From: JBIKVP01 sp044356745
Lineage (GTDB): Bacteria > Pseudomonadota > Alphaproteobacteria > Rhizobiales > Beijerinckiaceae
Assembly (NCBI GenBank): GCA_044356745.1
Contig: JBIKVP010000008.1
Coordinates: 1 to 46,883, forward strand
Reading direction: 5' to 3'
Length of the DNA stretch: 46,883 nt
The position numbers and the translations under genes are program-made. The notes below the pieces were generated by a model that saw only the letters and a program-made list of their open reading frames with translations, searched no databases and was not told the DNA's origin. Below, piece by piece: positions 39,563 through 46,767 of this stretch. Positions within the stretch are counted from its first letter, which is position 1; every line of letters starts with the position of its first letter.

Positions 39563-40740
39563 CAATTCTCACGCTCAACGCGGGTGATCTTGCACGCGCC
39601 CTCTCAAAACTGGCTGGCATTGTGCCGCGCAAAGGCCAGATCCCGATTCTCGCCAATGTGCTCATTGATGCACAGGGCGGTGATGATGTGATCTTGACCG
39701 CGACAGACCTTGACGCGCAAGTCACCACCCGCGTTGCGCTTGAGGAGATGAACTTAAAGCCCATTAAAACAACGATTTGCGCCCACACGCTTTATGATGT
39801 GGTGCGCAAATTTCCCGCTGCGAACACGCTCACGCTTGATTGCAGCAACCTCAATGAGGTGATTTTTAAATCTGGCCGCTCACGCTTTCGCTTTCCCGCG
39901 TTGCCGCATGAGGACTTCCCGAATATCAAGACGCACGGCTACACGCATATCATCACCATGAGCGCCGCGCACCTGCTTAAGTTGTTGGCTCACGCCGCCC
40001 CGTTCGTGAGCACCGAGGAAACGCGCTATTATCTCAACGGCATCTACTTTCACCAGATGCAGACAGCAGAGCGCAACACCCTGCGCGCCGTCGCCACCGA
40101 TGGTCACCGTCTTGCGCAGGTCGATCATGATGTCACGGTTGATATGATTGAAAGCAATGATGGTACGGCACTTCCGGGTGTAATTATTCCACGGGGCGGC
40201 ATCACTGAAATACTCAAGCTGTTGAGCGAGGCTGCCAAAGCCACGGGTGACGTGCGCCTTGAGGTGGGTCGCAATTCTATATGCCTTGAGGTCGGCAAAA
40301 CCGTTTTTGTCACCAAACTCATCGACGGCCAGTTCCCTGATTATGAGCGCGTGATTCCGCGTGGACAAGCGGATTATGAGGGAAAAATCCACCGCGAAAC
40401 ACTGGCCTGTGCCATTGATCGCGTGAGCAGCGTGCGCTCAGATAAAGCCAGCGCTCTCAAAATTGAGGTTGAGGGCGATCAACTCACCGTCTCCATGGTG
40501 GGCGCTGACACGGGCGCAGCGAGCGAAACACTTGATGTTGAGGCGGTCTTTACAACGAGCAAAATCAACAGCTTAACGCTTGGCTTTAATTATCGCTACA
40601 TGCTCGACCAACTCAACGTCATTGAGGGCGATGAGGTTACGCTGCTGCTGCGTGACGGCGGATCACCCGCCATGATTCAGGATGCCAATCCAGATGCCGC
40701 CAAAAATGCACTCTATGTGTTGATGCCGATGAGGGTGTGA
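39559..40740 (+). CDS. dnaN: DNA polymerase III beta subunit (sliding clamp)
   Basis: 393 residues, near the normal DnaN length. All three clamp domains are seen: TILTLNAGDLARALSKLAGI with the motif IPILANVLIDA, then VSTEETRYYLNGIYFHQM, AVATDGHRLAQVD, and in the third LIDGQFPDYERVIPRGQADY, FNYRYMLDQLNVIEGDEVTL, ending LYVLMPMRV. The clamp tethers polymerase and is used by mismatch repair and DnaA inactivation. Phage-borne DnaN is uncommon. No polymerase gene is present, so it should bind host Pol III or repair polymerases. Confidence 0.95.
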   Translation: MTILTLNAGDLARALSKLAGIVPRKGQIPILANVLIDAQGGDDVILTATDLDAQVTTRVALEEMNLKPIKTTICAHTLYDVVRKFPAANTLTLDCSNLNEVIFKSGRSRFRFPALPHEDFPNIKTHGYTHIITMSAAHLLKLLAHAAPFVSTEETRYYLNGIYFHQMQTAERNTLRAVATDGHRLAQVDHDVTVDMIESNDGTALPGVIIPRGGITEILKLLSEAAKATGDVRLEVGRNSICLEVGKTVFVTKLIDGQFPDYERVIPRGQADYEGKIHRETLACAIDRVSSVRSDKASALKIEVEGDQLTVSMVGADTGAASETLDVEAVFTTSKINSLTLGFNYRYMLDQLNVIEGDEVTLLLRDGGSPAMIQDANPDAAKNALYVLMPMRV

Positions 40741-40826
40741 TGATTTATCTCGGAGGCATTCTTTTAGGCGCAGTCATCATCATCGCGATTGCAATGATTT
40801 TTGCGCCAAATGAAGAGGATATGTGA
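40740..40826 (+). CDS. Micro membrane protein (28 residues) after clamp gene
   Basis: The ATG overlaps the clamp stop (TGATG) and the stop overlaps the next start (TGATG). The product is one membrane segment, IYLGGILLGAVIIIAIAMIF, with an acidic tail APNEEDM. Coupling on both sides supports translation; the role is unknown. Confidence 0.5.
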   Translation: MIYLGGILLGAVIIIAIAMIFAPNEEDM

Positions 40827-41152
40827 TGCGCCAAAAACTCCCCAATCGCCGCGCGTCTGATCTGTTTGAATGCGTTTATGAGGGCAAAGCCTATCACGTG
40901 GGTGTCGGTTTTTTTGATGACGGGCGCGTGGCTGAACTGTTTATCGATGCCCCCAAAACCGCATCGCAAATGACCGCCGTCATGCGTGATGCCGCCGTCC
41001 TGATCTCTCTGGCGCTGCAATATGGTGCACCACTTGATGAGCTTAAAGAAGCCGTCACACGCCTTGAAGATGGCACAACCCCAGCAAGCCCCATCTCAGC
41101 GATCATCGATGCCGTCACAGAATTTATGACAGACAACGCGAGGGATGCGTGA
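40826..41152 (+). CDS. TSCPD-like domain protein
   Basis: 108 residues. RQKLPNRRASDLFECVYEGK, VGVGFFDDGRVAELFIDAPK and MRDAAVLISLALQYGAPLDE recall the TSCPD-type module at the end of some ribonucleotide reductases (G-Y-V-VG--DG---E-FI...D-A---S--LQ-G), which also occurs alone in alphaproteobacterial phages. Here it lacks the Cys residues of the metal-binding form. It follows the clamp gene in the replication block. Role unknown. Confidence 0.65.
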   Translation: MRQKLPNRRASDLFECVYEGKAYHVGVGFFDDGRVAELFIDAPKTASQMTAVMRDAAVLISLALQYGAPLDELKEAVTRLEDGTTPASPISAIIDAVTEFMTDNARDA

Positions 41153-41424
41153 TGCGCACAAACCTCACCCGTCAAACCCCTTCATTGACTTTTAACCAAT
41201 CGTGTGCAAGCCTTGCGCTGGAGCTTCAAAACTCCGCAAGCGCATGCAGCCAACGCGATAAGGCTGTCTTTTTTGTGTCCGCTTTACGGCGGGAGTCGGC
41301 TAATACAACACCCTTTGGGGGAATATGTCGGCCTTCTTGCGAGGTTTTGAGCTCCCGCCACCAGCAGGGTCATCAAAAGCTCTTGTATGTGGCGAATGAT
41401 AACGCCAACGCAAGAGGTGCTTTT
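41153..41424 (+). other. Leader region of antirepressor 2
   Basis: About 270 bp without an assigned gene. It is mostly occupied by the C4-like hairpin (41270-41364). The frame of the downstream antirepressor stays open back to 41149, so a longer protein or a leader peptide starting at the ATG at 41152 is possible, but the sequence upstream of 41425 does not look like the family. Confidence 0.5.
41270..41364 (+). ncRNA. C4-like structured leader RNA upstream of antirepressor 2
   Basis: CTTTTTTGTGTCC precedes a perfect 8-bp stem, GGCGGGAG (41288-41295) with CTCCCGCC (41352-41359), followed by ACC. Inside are CCCTTTGGG (a small hairpin) and GGCC...GAGG. The same plan is present before antirepressor 1 on the minus strand (30706-30836). 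Position and form match C4 antisense RNA of P1-like phages, where loops pair with the ant translation start. Not proven by sequence alone. Confidence 0.6.
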
Positions 41425-42033
41425 ATGACCAATGATTCAATCCCTGTTCTCGTTAAAAATGTGAAGTTCAACGGCGAAGATTTGCCGACCGTTGATGCGC
41501 GTGATCTGCATAAATTTCTTGAAGTCAAGCGCGATTTCAGCAACTGGATCAAATCCCGCATTGAAGATTATGGTTTTGTTCAGAGTCAGGACTATGTGTT
41601 AACGTACGCCAAAATTGGCGAACGTCAAAACGTAAAAGTTTACAATTACATGCTCACCCTCGACATGGCGAAAGAGCTATGCATGATCGAGCGCAACGAC
41701 AAGGGCAGACAGGCGCGGCGTTATTTTATCGCGTGTGAAAAGCGTGTGCTGGCACAATACCGCGTCGATGCTGCACAGATCCCGCTCAAGATCACCCACC
41801 AGAGCAAAGCGCCTAAACCCGCTAAAGCCGATCCATCGCACGATGTGAATGCAGAATCCATTCAGGAGCTTTTGCGCCTTGTGCGTTTGGCTGAAATCAT
41901 CCCCCAGCTTGATCCGCTGATTGCGCTGCTCACGCGGCTCAGACAATCACTCCCCGCCCATGTCGCGGGTGATACCTACCCCGATCACCTCACGCGCCTG
42001 ATCCGCGACCTGCACACGGGAAAACCAAAATGA
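41425..42033 (+). CDS. AntA/AntB-type antirepressor
   Basis: 202 residues from the ATG at 41425 (AGAGG eight bases upstream). The AntA domain (about 18-110) reads DLPTVDARDLHKFLEVKRDF, SNWIKSRIEDYGFVQSQDYV, YMLTLDMAKELCMIERNDK, GRQARRYFIACEKRVL. The C-terminal part (ESIQELLRLVRLAEIIPQLD, LRQSLPAHVAGDTYPDHL) resembles the C-terminus of the P22_AR_N antirepressor at 29932-30645. It should neutralise the repressor on induction or superinfection. It overlaps the SSB start by four bases. Confidence 0.9.
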   Translation: MTNDSIPVLVKNVKFNGEDLPTVDARDLHKFLEVKRDFSNWIKSRIEDYGFVQSQDYVLTYAKIGERQNVKVYNYMLTLDMAKELCMIERNDKGRQARRYFIACEKRVLAQYRVDAAQIPLKITHQSKAPKPAKADPSHDVNAESIQELLRLVRLAEIIPQLDPLIALLTRLRQSLPAHVAGDTYPDHLTRLIRDLHTGKPK

Positions 42034-42536
42034 CCTATAACCGCGCCATTCTCATCGGCAATGTGGGCAAAGACCCTGAGATTCGCCGCACGCAAAGCGG
42101 GGGTGAAGTCGCCTCATTTTCGCTTGCCACGTCCGAAACATGGAAAGACAAAACCACGGGCGAGCGCAAAGAAACAACCGAGTGGCACAATGTCGTGATT
42201 TTTAATGAGCACATCGTCAATGTCGTGCGTGATTTTGTCAAAAAGGGCACAAAACTCGCCCTTGAGGGCAAAATCAAAACCCGCAAGTGGCAAGACCGAG
42301 ACGGTCACGACAGATGGTCAACCGAGGTGGTGATTGAGCGCTTTGACGGCTCCCTCAAGCTACTCGGCCAACCCACATCAACACGGGATGAAAGTGCGTA
42401 TGGCACAACCACCACACGCCAGCCATCACAAACCCACAACACCTACAGTAGCGGCGGCTATAGCGGGGGCGGGGCAACCTCCAACCCCGCACCACAATCA
42501 ACCGCCGATTATCTCAACGATGATGTGCCATTTTAG
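42030..42536 (+). CDS. ssb: Single-stranded DNA-binding protein
   Basis: 168 residues. The OB fold begins YNRAILIGNVGKDPEIRRTQ, continues with GGEVASFSLATSETWKDKTT and EWHNVVIFNEHIVNVVRDFV, and is followed by a Gly/Ser/Thr/Gln linker and the acidic tip DYLNDDVPF that binds partner proteins. Typical bacterial-type SSB of the usual length. It covers single strands at the phage replication fork and can recruit host replication proteins. Confidence 0.95.
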   Translation: MTYNRAILIGNVGKDPEIRRTQSGGEVASFSLATSETWKDKTTGERKETTEWHNVVIFNEHIVNVVRDFVKKGTKLALEGKIKTRKWQDRDGHDRWSTEVVIERFDGSLKLLGQPTSTRDESAYGTTTTRQPSQTHNTYSSGGYSGGGATSNPAPQSTADYLNDDVPF

Positions 42537-42546
42537 GGGGATGATT

Positions 42547-43431
42547 ATGCGATTGCTCGATCTCTTTTCTGGAATTGGCGGATTCAGCCTTGGCTTAGAA
42601 CGCACTGGCGTAAAAACAATCGCATTCTGTGAGATGAACACCTACTGCCAATCCGTTCTTAGAAAGCACTGGCCTCATGTGCCCATCGCTTCTGACATCC
42701 ACCATTTAACCTATGAGAATGGGGTCTTGCATGATGCAGATAGACCTATTTACTACGGACGGATTGACATCATCTGCGGCGGGTTCCCTTGCCAGCCCTT
42801 CAGCGTTGCAGGACGACGAGAGGGAACGGCTGATCACCGTGACCTCTGGCCTCAAATGTTCAGAGTTATTAAGGAAGTCAGACCCACTTTCGTTATTGGT
42901 GAAAACGTTATTGGCTTCCTCAAGATGGCATTCTCCCGCACGAAAGCTGATCTGGAAAGCGCGGGTTACGCCGTGCAAGCACTTGTACTTCCAGCTTGCG
43001 CCATCGGAGCGCCACACAGGAGAGATCGCGTCTGGATTCTGGGCTACGCCGAACACGATGGATCACCTGCCGCCGCGCAGCAAAGAGGCACTACACAAGC
43101 AGATGACAGGCCCGCGCAAAGGGAGACAAAAAACTGCGAATCTTCGAGATCAGCTTGTTCATGGGATGTTTTACCCCACGCCGACGACGAGCGATTCAAA
43201 GGGAGCAAGCGCCAAAAGATACAAGGGCAGCCCACATTCACACGGCAATCTGAGGGAGGTTATCAGGGATGGAGAGACGGATGGCCAGTATCCAAACCCC
43301 GAGTTTGTGGAGTGGATGATGGGATTCCCAATCGGACACAGCGCCTTATAGCCCTTGGCAACGCCGTCCTGCCTCACATCCCAGAGATTTTAGGCCATGA
43401 GATCACGAAATTGATGGAGGTGCAATCGTGA
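42547..43431 (+). CDS. C5-cytosine DNA methyltransferase
   Basis: 294 residues from the ATG at 42547 (GGGGG before it). Motif I is LLDLFSGIGGFSLGLE, motif IV is IDIICGGFPCQPFSVAGRR with the catalytic Cys in PCQP, motif VI is FVIGENVIGF, motif VIII is GAPHRRDRVWILGYA, and motif X is RLIALGNAVLPHIPEI. The part between VIII and X (about 165-265) is the short target-recognition region. It methylates a specific C in DNA; no restriction partner is seen. Most of it is overlapped by another gene-like frame (42731-43351). Confidence 0.92.
   Translation: MRLLDLFSGIGGFSLGLERTGVKTIAFCEMNTYCQSVLRKHWPHVPIASDIHHLTYENGVLHDADRPIYYGRIDIICGGFPCQPFSVAGRREGTADHRDLWPQMFRVIKEVRPTFVIGENVIGFLKMAFSRTKADLESAGYAVQALVLPACAIGAPHRRDRVWILGYAEHDGSPAAAQQRGTTQADDRPAQRETKNCESSRSACSWDVLPHADDERFKGSKRQKIQGQPTFTRQSEGGYQGWRDGWPVSKPRVCGVDDGIPNRTQRLIALGNAVLPHIPEILGHEITKLMEVQS
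42731..43351 (+). CDS. Overprinted gene in the +1 frame of the C5 methyltransferase
   Basis: 206 residues from the ATG at 42731 (GGGG six bases upstream). It reads MQIDLFTTDGLTSSAAGS, ASPSALQDDERERLITVTSG, SSRWHSPARKLIWKARVTPC, KHLYFQLAPSERHTGEIASG, GMFYPTPTTSDSKGASAKRY and ends NPEFVEWMMGFPIGHSAL. The YPTPT-SD and N--FVEWLMGFPIGW ends are those of a phage protein family that accompanies or is annotated as DNA methyltransferase. Both frames therefore look selected over about 620 bp. The first half could be a by-product of the conserved methylase motifs, but the C-terminal half resembles a true family. Confidence 0.55.
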   Translation: MMQIDLFTTDGLTSSAAGSLASPSALQDDERERLITVTSGLKCSELLRKSDPLSLLVKTLLASSRWHSPARKLIWKARVTPCKHLYFQLAPSERHTGEIASGFWATPNTMDHLPPRSKEALHKQMTGPRKGRQKTANLRDQLVHGMFYPTPTTSDSKGASAKRYKGSPHSHGNLREVIRDGETDGQYPNPEFVEWMMGFPIGHSAL

Positions 43432-43670
43432 CCTACACACCAGAACAGATTGAAGCGGCGCTGTGTGTCATGGCACATATTGTCAGTGTTGATCCACGTG
43501 GTGCGCCCCTGTTTGACCGCTTAGAGCAGGAGCTTGATGCCCTGAAAAGGCGTGATGATTCAGTCATACGCGCCAAAAGGTTTTTGAGCACCTATAAATC
43601 AACAGGTGGATCGAATGCAATTTTAAGCAGTGCATCACGCTTGACGGTGAGCGATGGGCCGCGTCCATAA
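43428..43670 (+). CDS. Small hypothetical protein, end of rightward operon
   Basis: 80 residues from a GTG at 43428 that overlaps the methylase stop (GTGA), with GGAGG seven bases upstream. TYTPEQIEAALCVMAHIVSV and LFDRLEQELDALKRRDDSVI form a small helical protein. The last 79 bases overlap the 3' end of the integrase gene on the other strand, a tail-to-tail overlap. Function unknown. Confidence 0.65.
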   Translation: MTYTPEQIEAALCVMAHIVSVDPRGAPLFDRLEQELDALKRRDDSVIRAKRFLSTYKSTGGSNAILSSASRLTVSDGPRP

Positions 43671-44899
43671 TCCATACGCTTGTACGTGTGCCCCATAAGA
43701 GCCGCAACAACCTTGTCACCCGCACCTGAATTAATCAGCCTGTCATCAAAGCTATGTCTTAAGCTATAGGCCGTCTCGCCATGAGGCGACAAATCATTTT
43801 CTCGCAAAAACTTATTGACGGTTGACGATAATGACGCAGATTTGTCCCTGTATCGCGGAAAGCCATGAGGTTGAAGCCGCATCACATCAAGAGACACGCC
43901 CACGAGTGGAATATCACGCTCTGAAACGTCGGTTTTGAGTTTGCGCCCATCGGCTCTGATTTGCACGTGAGGCACGTCATCATCAAGCTTGATTGTCTCG
44001 TGCGTTAAATTGACAGCTTCTGAGAGCCGCAATCCCGTTTCAACCATGAGATAAAGCACGCGCCGCGCCTCGGTGTTTAACCCTGAAAGCGCACCATTTT
44101 TAAGAAGATGGTTCTGAATAAAATCATTCGCGTAGGGGATGCGCTTTGCAGCCTTGCCCACATCCAAAGCCAAACCATCAAACGGGTTGACAAGCGATAA
44201 GCGGTTTTCATCGATCACAGCTTTGAGCATGGTGCTGATATGGCTAAGGTCTTTGTTGGCTGTGTCTGATTTTACCGCACCATCCAGCACGCGCGTTCGC
44301 CATGCATCGCGGAATTCAAGCGCATGAGAGCGCGTCAAGCGATCAATCGGGAGATCACCAATCACATCAATGAGATTTGCAATTGCGCGTTTTTTGGGGT
44401 TGCGCCACTTCCTGATCTGATCAGGACTCATGCTCATAAGCGATACGGATTTTATGCCTTCATAAGCCTCAAAGAGATTGGAGATCAGGAAAGAGGGGCG
44501 CGGCTCAAAGCCCAGAAGCGATACCCGCGCATGATCATCGTCAACCATGCGCCCACGCACCAGTGCATTGATGCGATCCATGATGTCAACCAGCGAGCCA
44601 CCCGCAAGTTCATCAACCGTTTTGTAATCAAAGCCTAGAGCGCGTGAGCGGTTTTTCGCGGCATCATACCTGACACGCGCCTCATGCGATTGACCATGCA
44701 CAAGCCCACGCCAATAAGCCTCAAAGCGATCATTGATCAGTGCCGCAACACGCGCCGCTTTAACCCGCTTCGGATCGCTCTTGATTTTAATGCCTGTGCT
44801 TTCGCGCACGATCTGACGTTGATCAAGCATGGCATATATACGCGGCACACGGCGCGAATAATACCAATACTCATCTTTTTGAATAAGGTAATCTGTCAT
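43592..44899 (-). CDS. int: Tyrosine integrase
   Basis: 435 residues. The N-terminal part, LIQKDEYWYYSRRVPRIYA, is the DUF6538-type start common in alphaproteobacterial integrases. The catalytic part has TGLRLSEAVNLTHETI (Arg I), TAYSLRHSFDDRLINSG (Arg II with the adjacent His) and LMGHTYKRMDYG with the nucleophilic Tyr. The first His of the HxLRH box is replaced by Tyr (YSLRH), as in some relatives. It acts on the 19-bp core in the tRNA-Ser gene, 115 bp upstream of its start. Confidence 0.95.
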   Translation of the reverse strand: MTDYLIQKDEYWYYSRRVPRIYAMLDQRQIVRESTGIKIKSDPKRVKAARVAALINDRFEAYWRGLVHGQSHEARVRYDAAKNRSRALGFDYKTVDELAGGSLVDIMDRINALVRGRMVDDDHARVSLLGFEPRPSFLISNLFEAYEGIKSVSLMSMSPDQIRKWRNPKKRAIANLIDVIGDLPIDRLTRSHALEFRDAWRTRVLDGAVKSDTANKDLSHISTMLKAVIDENRLSLVNPFDGLALDVGKAAKRIPYANDFIQNHLLKNGALSGLNTEARRVLYLMVETGLRLSEAVNLTHETIKLDDDVPHVQIRADGRKLKTDVSERDIPLVGVSLDVMRLQPHGFPRYRDKSASLSSTVNKFLRENDLSPHGETAYSLRHSFDDRLINSGAGDKVVAALMGHTYKRMDYGRGPSLTVKRDALLKIAFDPPVDL

Positions 44900-44918
44900 C
44901 GGTTAACCCCCGTGTATA

Positions 44919-44944
44919 CCGATATGAGTGACAGATTGTGTGAC
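44919..44944 (+). repeat. Candidate integrase arm-type sites, right end
   Basis: CCGATATGAGTGAC (44919-44932) matches 13 of 14 bases of the left-end site at 2417-2430 in the same orientation. CAGATTGTGTGAC (44932-44944) follows it directly and is a looser version. They lie between the integrase start and the attachment core. Confidence 0.4.
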
Positions 44945-45012
44945 TTTTTTAAAATAAAGAGTCAAGTTATAAAAAATATATTATAAATATCAATGACTTA
45001 GGTTAATTTAAT

Positions 45013-45031
45013 TGGCGGAAGAGGTGGGATT
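45013..45031. repeat. Right attachment-site core (tRNA 3' end)
   Basis: Same 19 bp as 2324-2342. Here it is the last 19 bases of tRNA-Ser including the encoded CCA, so the crossover keeps the tRNA intact. The flanking bases on the left belong to the prophage. Confidence 0.9.
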
Positions 45032-45102
45032 CGAACCCACGGTGCGGTTTCCCGCACGCCGGTTTTCAAGACCGGTTCCTTAAACCACTCGGACACCCTT
45101 CC
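45013..45102 (-). tRNA. tRNA-Ser(TGA), prophage integration site
   Basis: 90 nt on the minus strand including CCA. Acceptor stem GGAAGGG pairs with CTCTTCC (one G-U), discriminator G. D arm GTCCGAGTGGTTTAAGG, anticodon stem-loop CCGGTCTTGAAAACCGG with anticodon TGA. A long variable arm (GTGCGGGAAACCGCAC) marks a class II serine tRNA. T arm GTGGGTTCGAATCCCAC. Its 3' end is duplicated at the far end of the prophage. Confidence 0.96.
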
Positions 45103-45270
45103 AAGCCTCACAACGTGCTGGTTTAACACACGTTGCGCATATGCATTCGATTGTGGCCAAAAGCTCTATGCTCAAAGAGAGCTAACGTCTGAAATCTCTC
45201 AGGTCAAGCCCCATGATAAGCTTAAGGTTTAAAGCATCTTGTGCGTGACAATAAATAGGTTCAAAAAATG

Positions 45271-45294
45271 AGAGCCACATCAATATGTGGCTCT
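45271..45294 (-). terminator. Intrinsic terminator after tadG-like gene
   Basis: A perfect 10-bp stem, AGAGCCACAT with ATGTGGCTCT, four-base loop. On the minus strand it is followed by CATTTTTT and lies 40 bp past the stop of the TadG-like gene. The plus strand side also has T residues, so it may work both ways. Confidence 0.75.
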
Positions 45295-45334
45295 TTGTTG
45301 GCTGATATCTCATCGTGCGTGATGTCAATCCGTA

Positions 45335-46660
45335 TTATTTAATCAATCGCACCTGCTCAACGGTTGAGTAATTCCCTACACTTGATACTGCCGTTTTAAA
45401 TTGCTCAATATTTTGCACGAGAAAATAATAATTGTTGGATGAGCAACGTTGAAAATGTTGACTAGCGTTATCATTTCCTGGCGTTTGTAAAATGGCAATT
45501 TCAATGCCTTGATTTTTCATTCTGGTACAAACGTCTTCTAAGTTGAGAAATCCATGTTTTGAACCTTGATTATGACCATACATATCCGCGACACCACTTA
45601 GTGGTAGTCTTTCGCCGCGATCTAGTTCATTCCGTCCATCGCTAACAAAAATCACTAATTTACGACGATCGCTGTAAGGCTTAGGATAACTTGAAACGCC
45701 CCATAATCCGTTCCAGCGTGGTGAAAGAAGCCGCCATGTCCATGACATGGCCTCATCATAACGGCCCGACCCACCTAACTGATCACGTATTGTTGTAATT
45801 TTATCCATCAATGGTTGTGCAGTTGTTTGTACGAGCGTGGGGAGGGATCCATGACAGCCTGCTGTATAATACGGTGAATGGCCTTGGAAATCGACATGAT
45901 ATTCGAATGGAGTTAGTGCAGGTGGATCGTCAGTGAGTGTCTGATCGCGTCCATTTACAACCTGATGTCGTGGCGCTAAGCAGCCTGGCCAGCCATTTGG
46001 TGCAGAGCCAATTACCCAAGGTGATGATGTGCCTGGAAAACGAACACGATCAGAAAAGGGCACGACAGAGCCGATAACATCACCTGTCTGCATGCCTTGA
46101 TACGCTTTTTGGATAAAGTTGCTCATCTCTCCAAGGGCTTTATTCATATCCTGAGGGCTAAACCCCATTGAGTTTGTGATATCAAATGCAATCACAAACT
46201 CAAGGGGAGCGCCGCCTGCAGATGTTTTAATGGCTTCGGTCGCTACTTTGAGAATTTTAGTGTTTTCTGGACTTAGCGCTGTAACGAGCTTATTGGGTAT
46301 ACTTCCTTGCACTGTGAAGCGTTGAACACCATTGCCTTGATCTGTTAAAACACGCGAAGTAATTGTGACTTCTGAACCAGATGTAAAGTGTGCATCAAAC
46401 ACTTTGTTCGCATGCATTTGCCGATCAGATTGCGATACATTATTAAGCTTTGTTCCAGCAAGCACAGCAGCATCTGCAGCAGCTGCTATATCGCTTTTGT
46501 ACATACTTGCGCGGGAATAATCCATTGCAGCGCCAACTAAACCTAACGTGGGCACAATTGTTATCGCAAAAATAGTGTATATTGATCCAGATGATTGCGA
46601 AAAAAAGCTTTTCACTTTTTTGTAAAGCTTTTTAGGAATTTTGATAATCATGTCTATCAT
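45335..46660 (-). CDS. TadG-like pilus assembly protein with VWA domain (host)
   Basis: 441 residues. An N-terminal TadE/G-type segment, SGSIYTIFAITIVPTLGLVG, is followed by AAMDYSRASMYKSDIAAAAD and AAVLAGTKL, the hallmark of Flp pilus TadG proteins. A von Willebrand A domain from about 155 has a MIDAS-like FVIAFDITNSMGF (DxTxS form) and KLVIFVSDGRNEL. It is a membrane-anchored envelope protein, perhaps for pilus assembly. It is a chromosomal gene beyond the tRNA. The start could also be the ATG three codons later. Confidence 0.88.
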   Translation of the reverse strand: MIDMIIKIPKKLYKKVKSFFSQSSGSIYTIFAITIVPTLGLVGAAMDYSRASMYKSDIAAAADAAVLAGTKLNNVSQSDRQMHANKVFDAHFTSGSEVTITSRVLTDQGNGVQRFTVQGSIPNKLVTALSPENTKILKVATEAIKTSAGGAPLEFVIAFDITNSMGFSPQDMNKALGEMSNFIQKAYQGMQTGDVIGSVVPFSDRVRFPGTSSPWVIGSAPNGWPGCLAPRHQVVNGRDQTLTDDPPALTPFEYHVDFQGHSPYYTAGCHGSLPTLVQTTAQPLMDKITTIRDQLGGSGRYDEAMSWTWRLLSPRWNGLWGVSSYPKPYSDRRKLVIFVSDGRNELDRGERLPLSGVADMYGHNQGSKHGFLNLEDVCTRMKNQGIEIAILQTPGNDNASQHFQRCSSNNYYFLVQNIEQFKTAVSSVGNYSTVEQVRLIK

Positions 46661-46767
46661 CCGTATTTTTAATCTCTAAAATTAGAGGTTATCTCACGGC
46701 TAATCTTACATATAAATATTATGTAATCATTTTTCTGAATGTGAAAAATTGCGTTAATTTATTTTAA

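Noticed and set aside
39880..40392. 170-codon minus-strand frame opposite the clamp gene
   Set aside because: The plus-strand frame is an unmistakable DnaN; the antisense frame is a shadow caused by codon bias.
44937..44965. Promoter for the integrase (TTGACT overlapping a GANTC site)
   Set aside because: The -35 is good but no acceptable -10 lies 16-18 bp away, so I could not support a promoter or GcrA-type control from the sequence alone.
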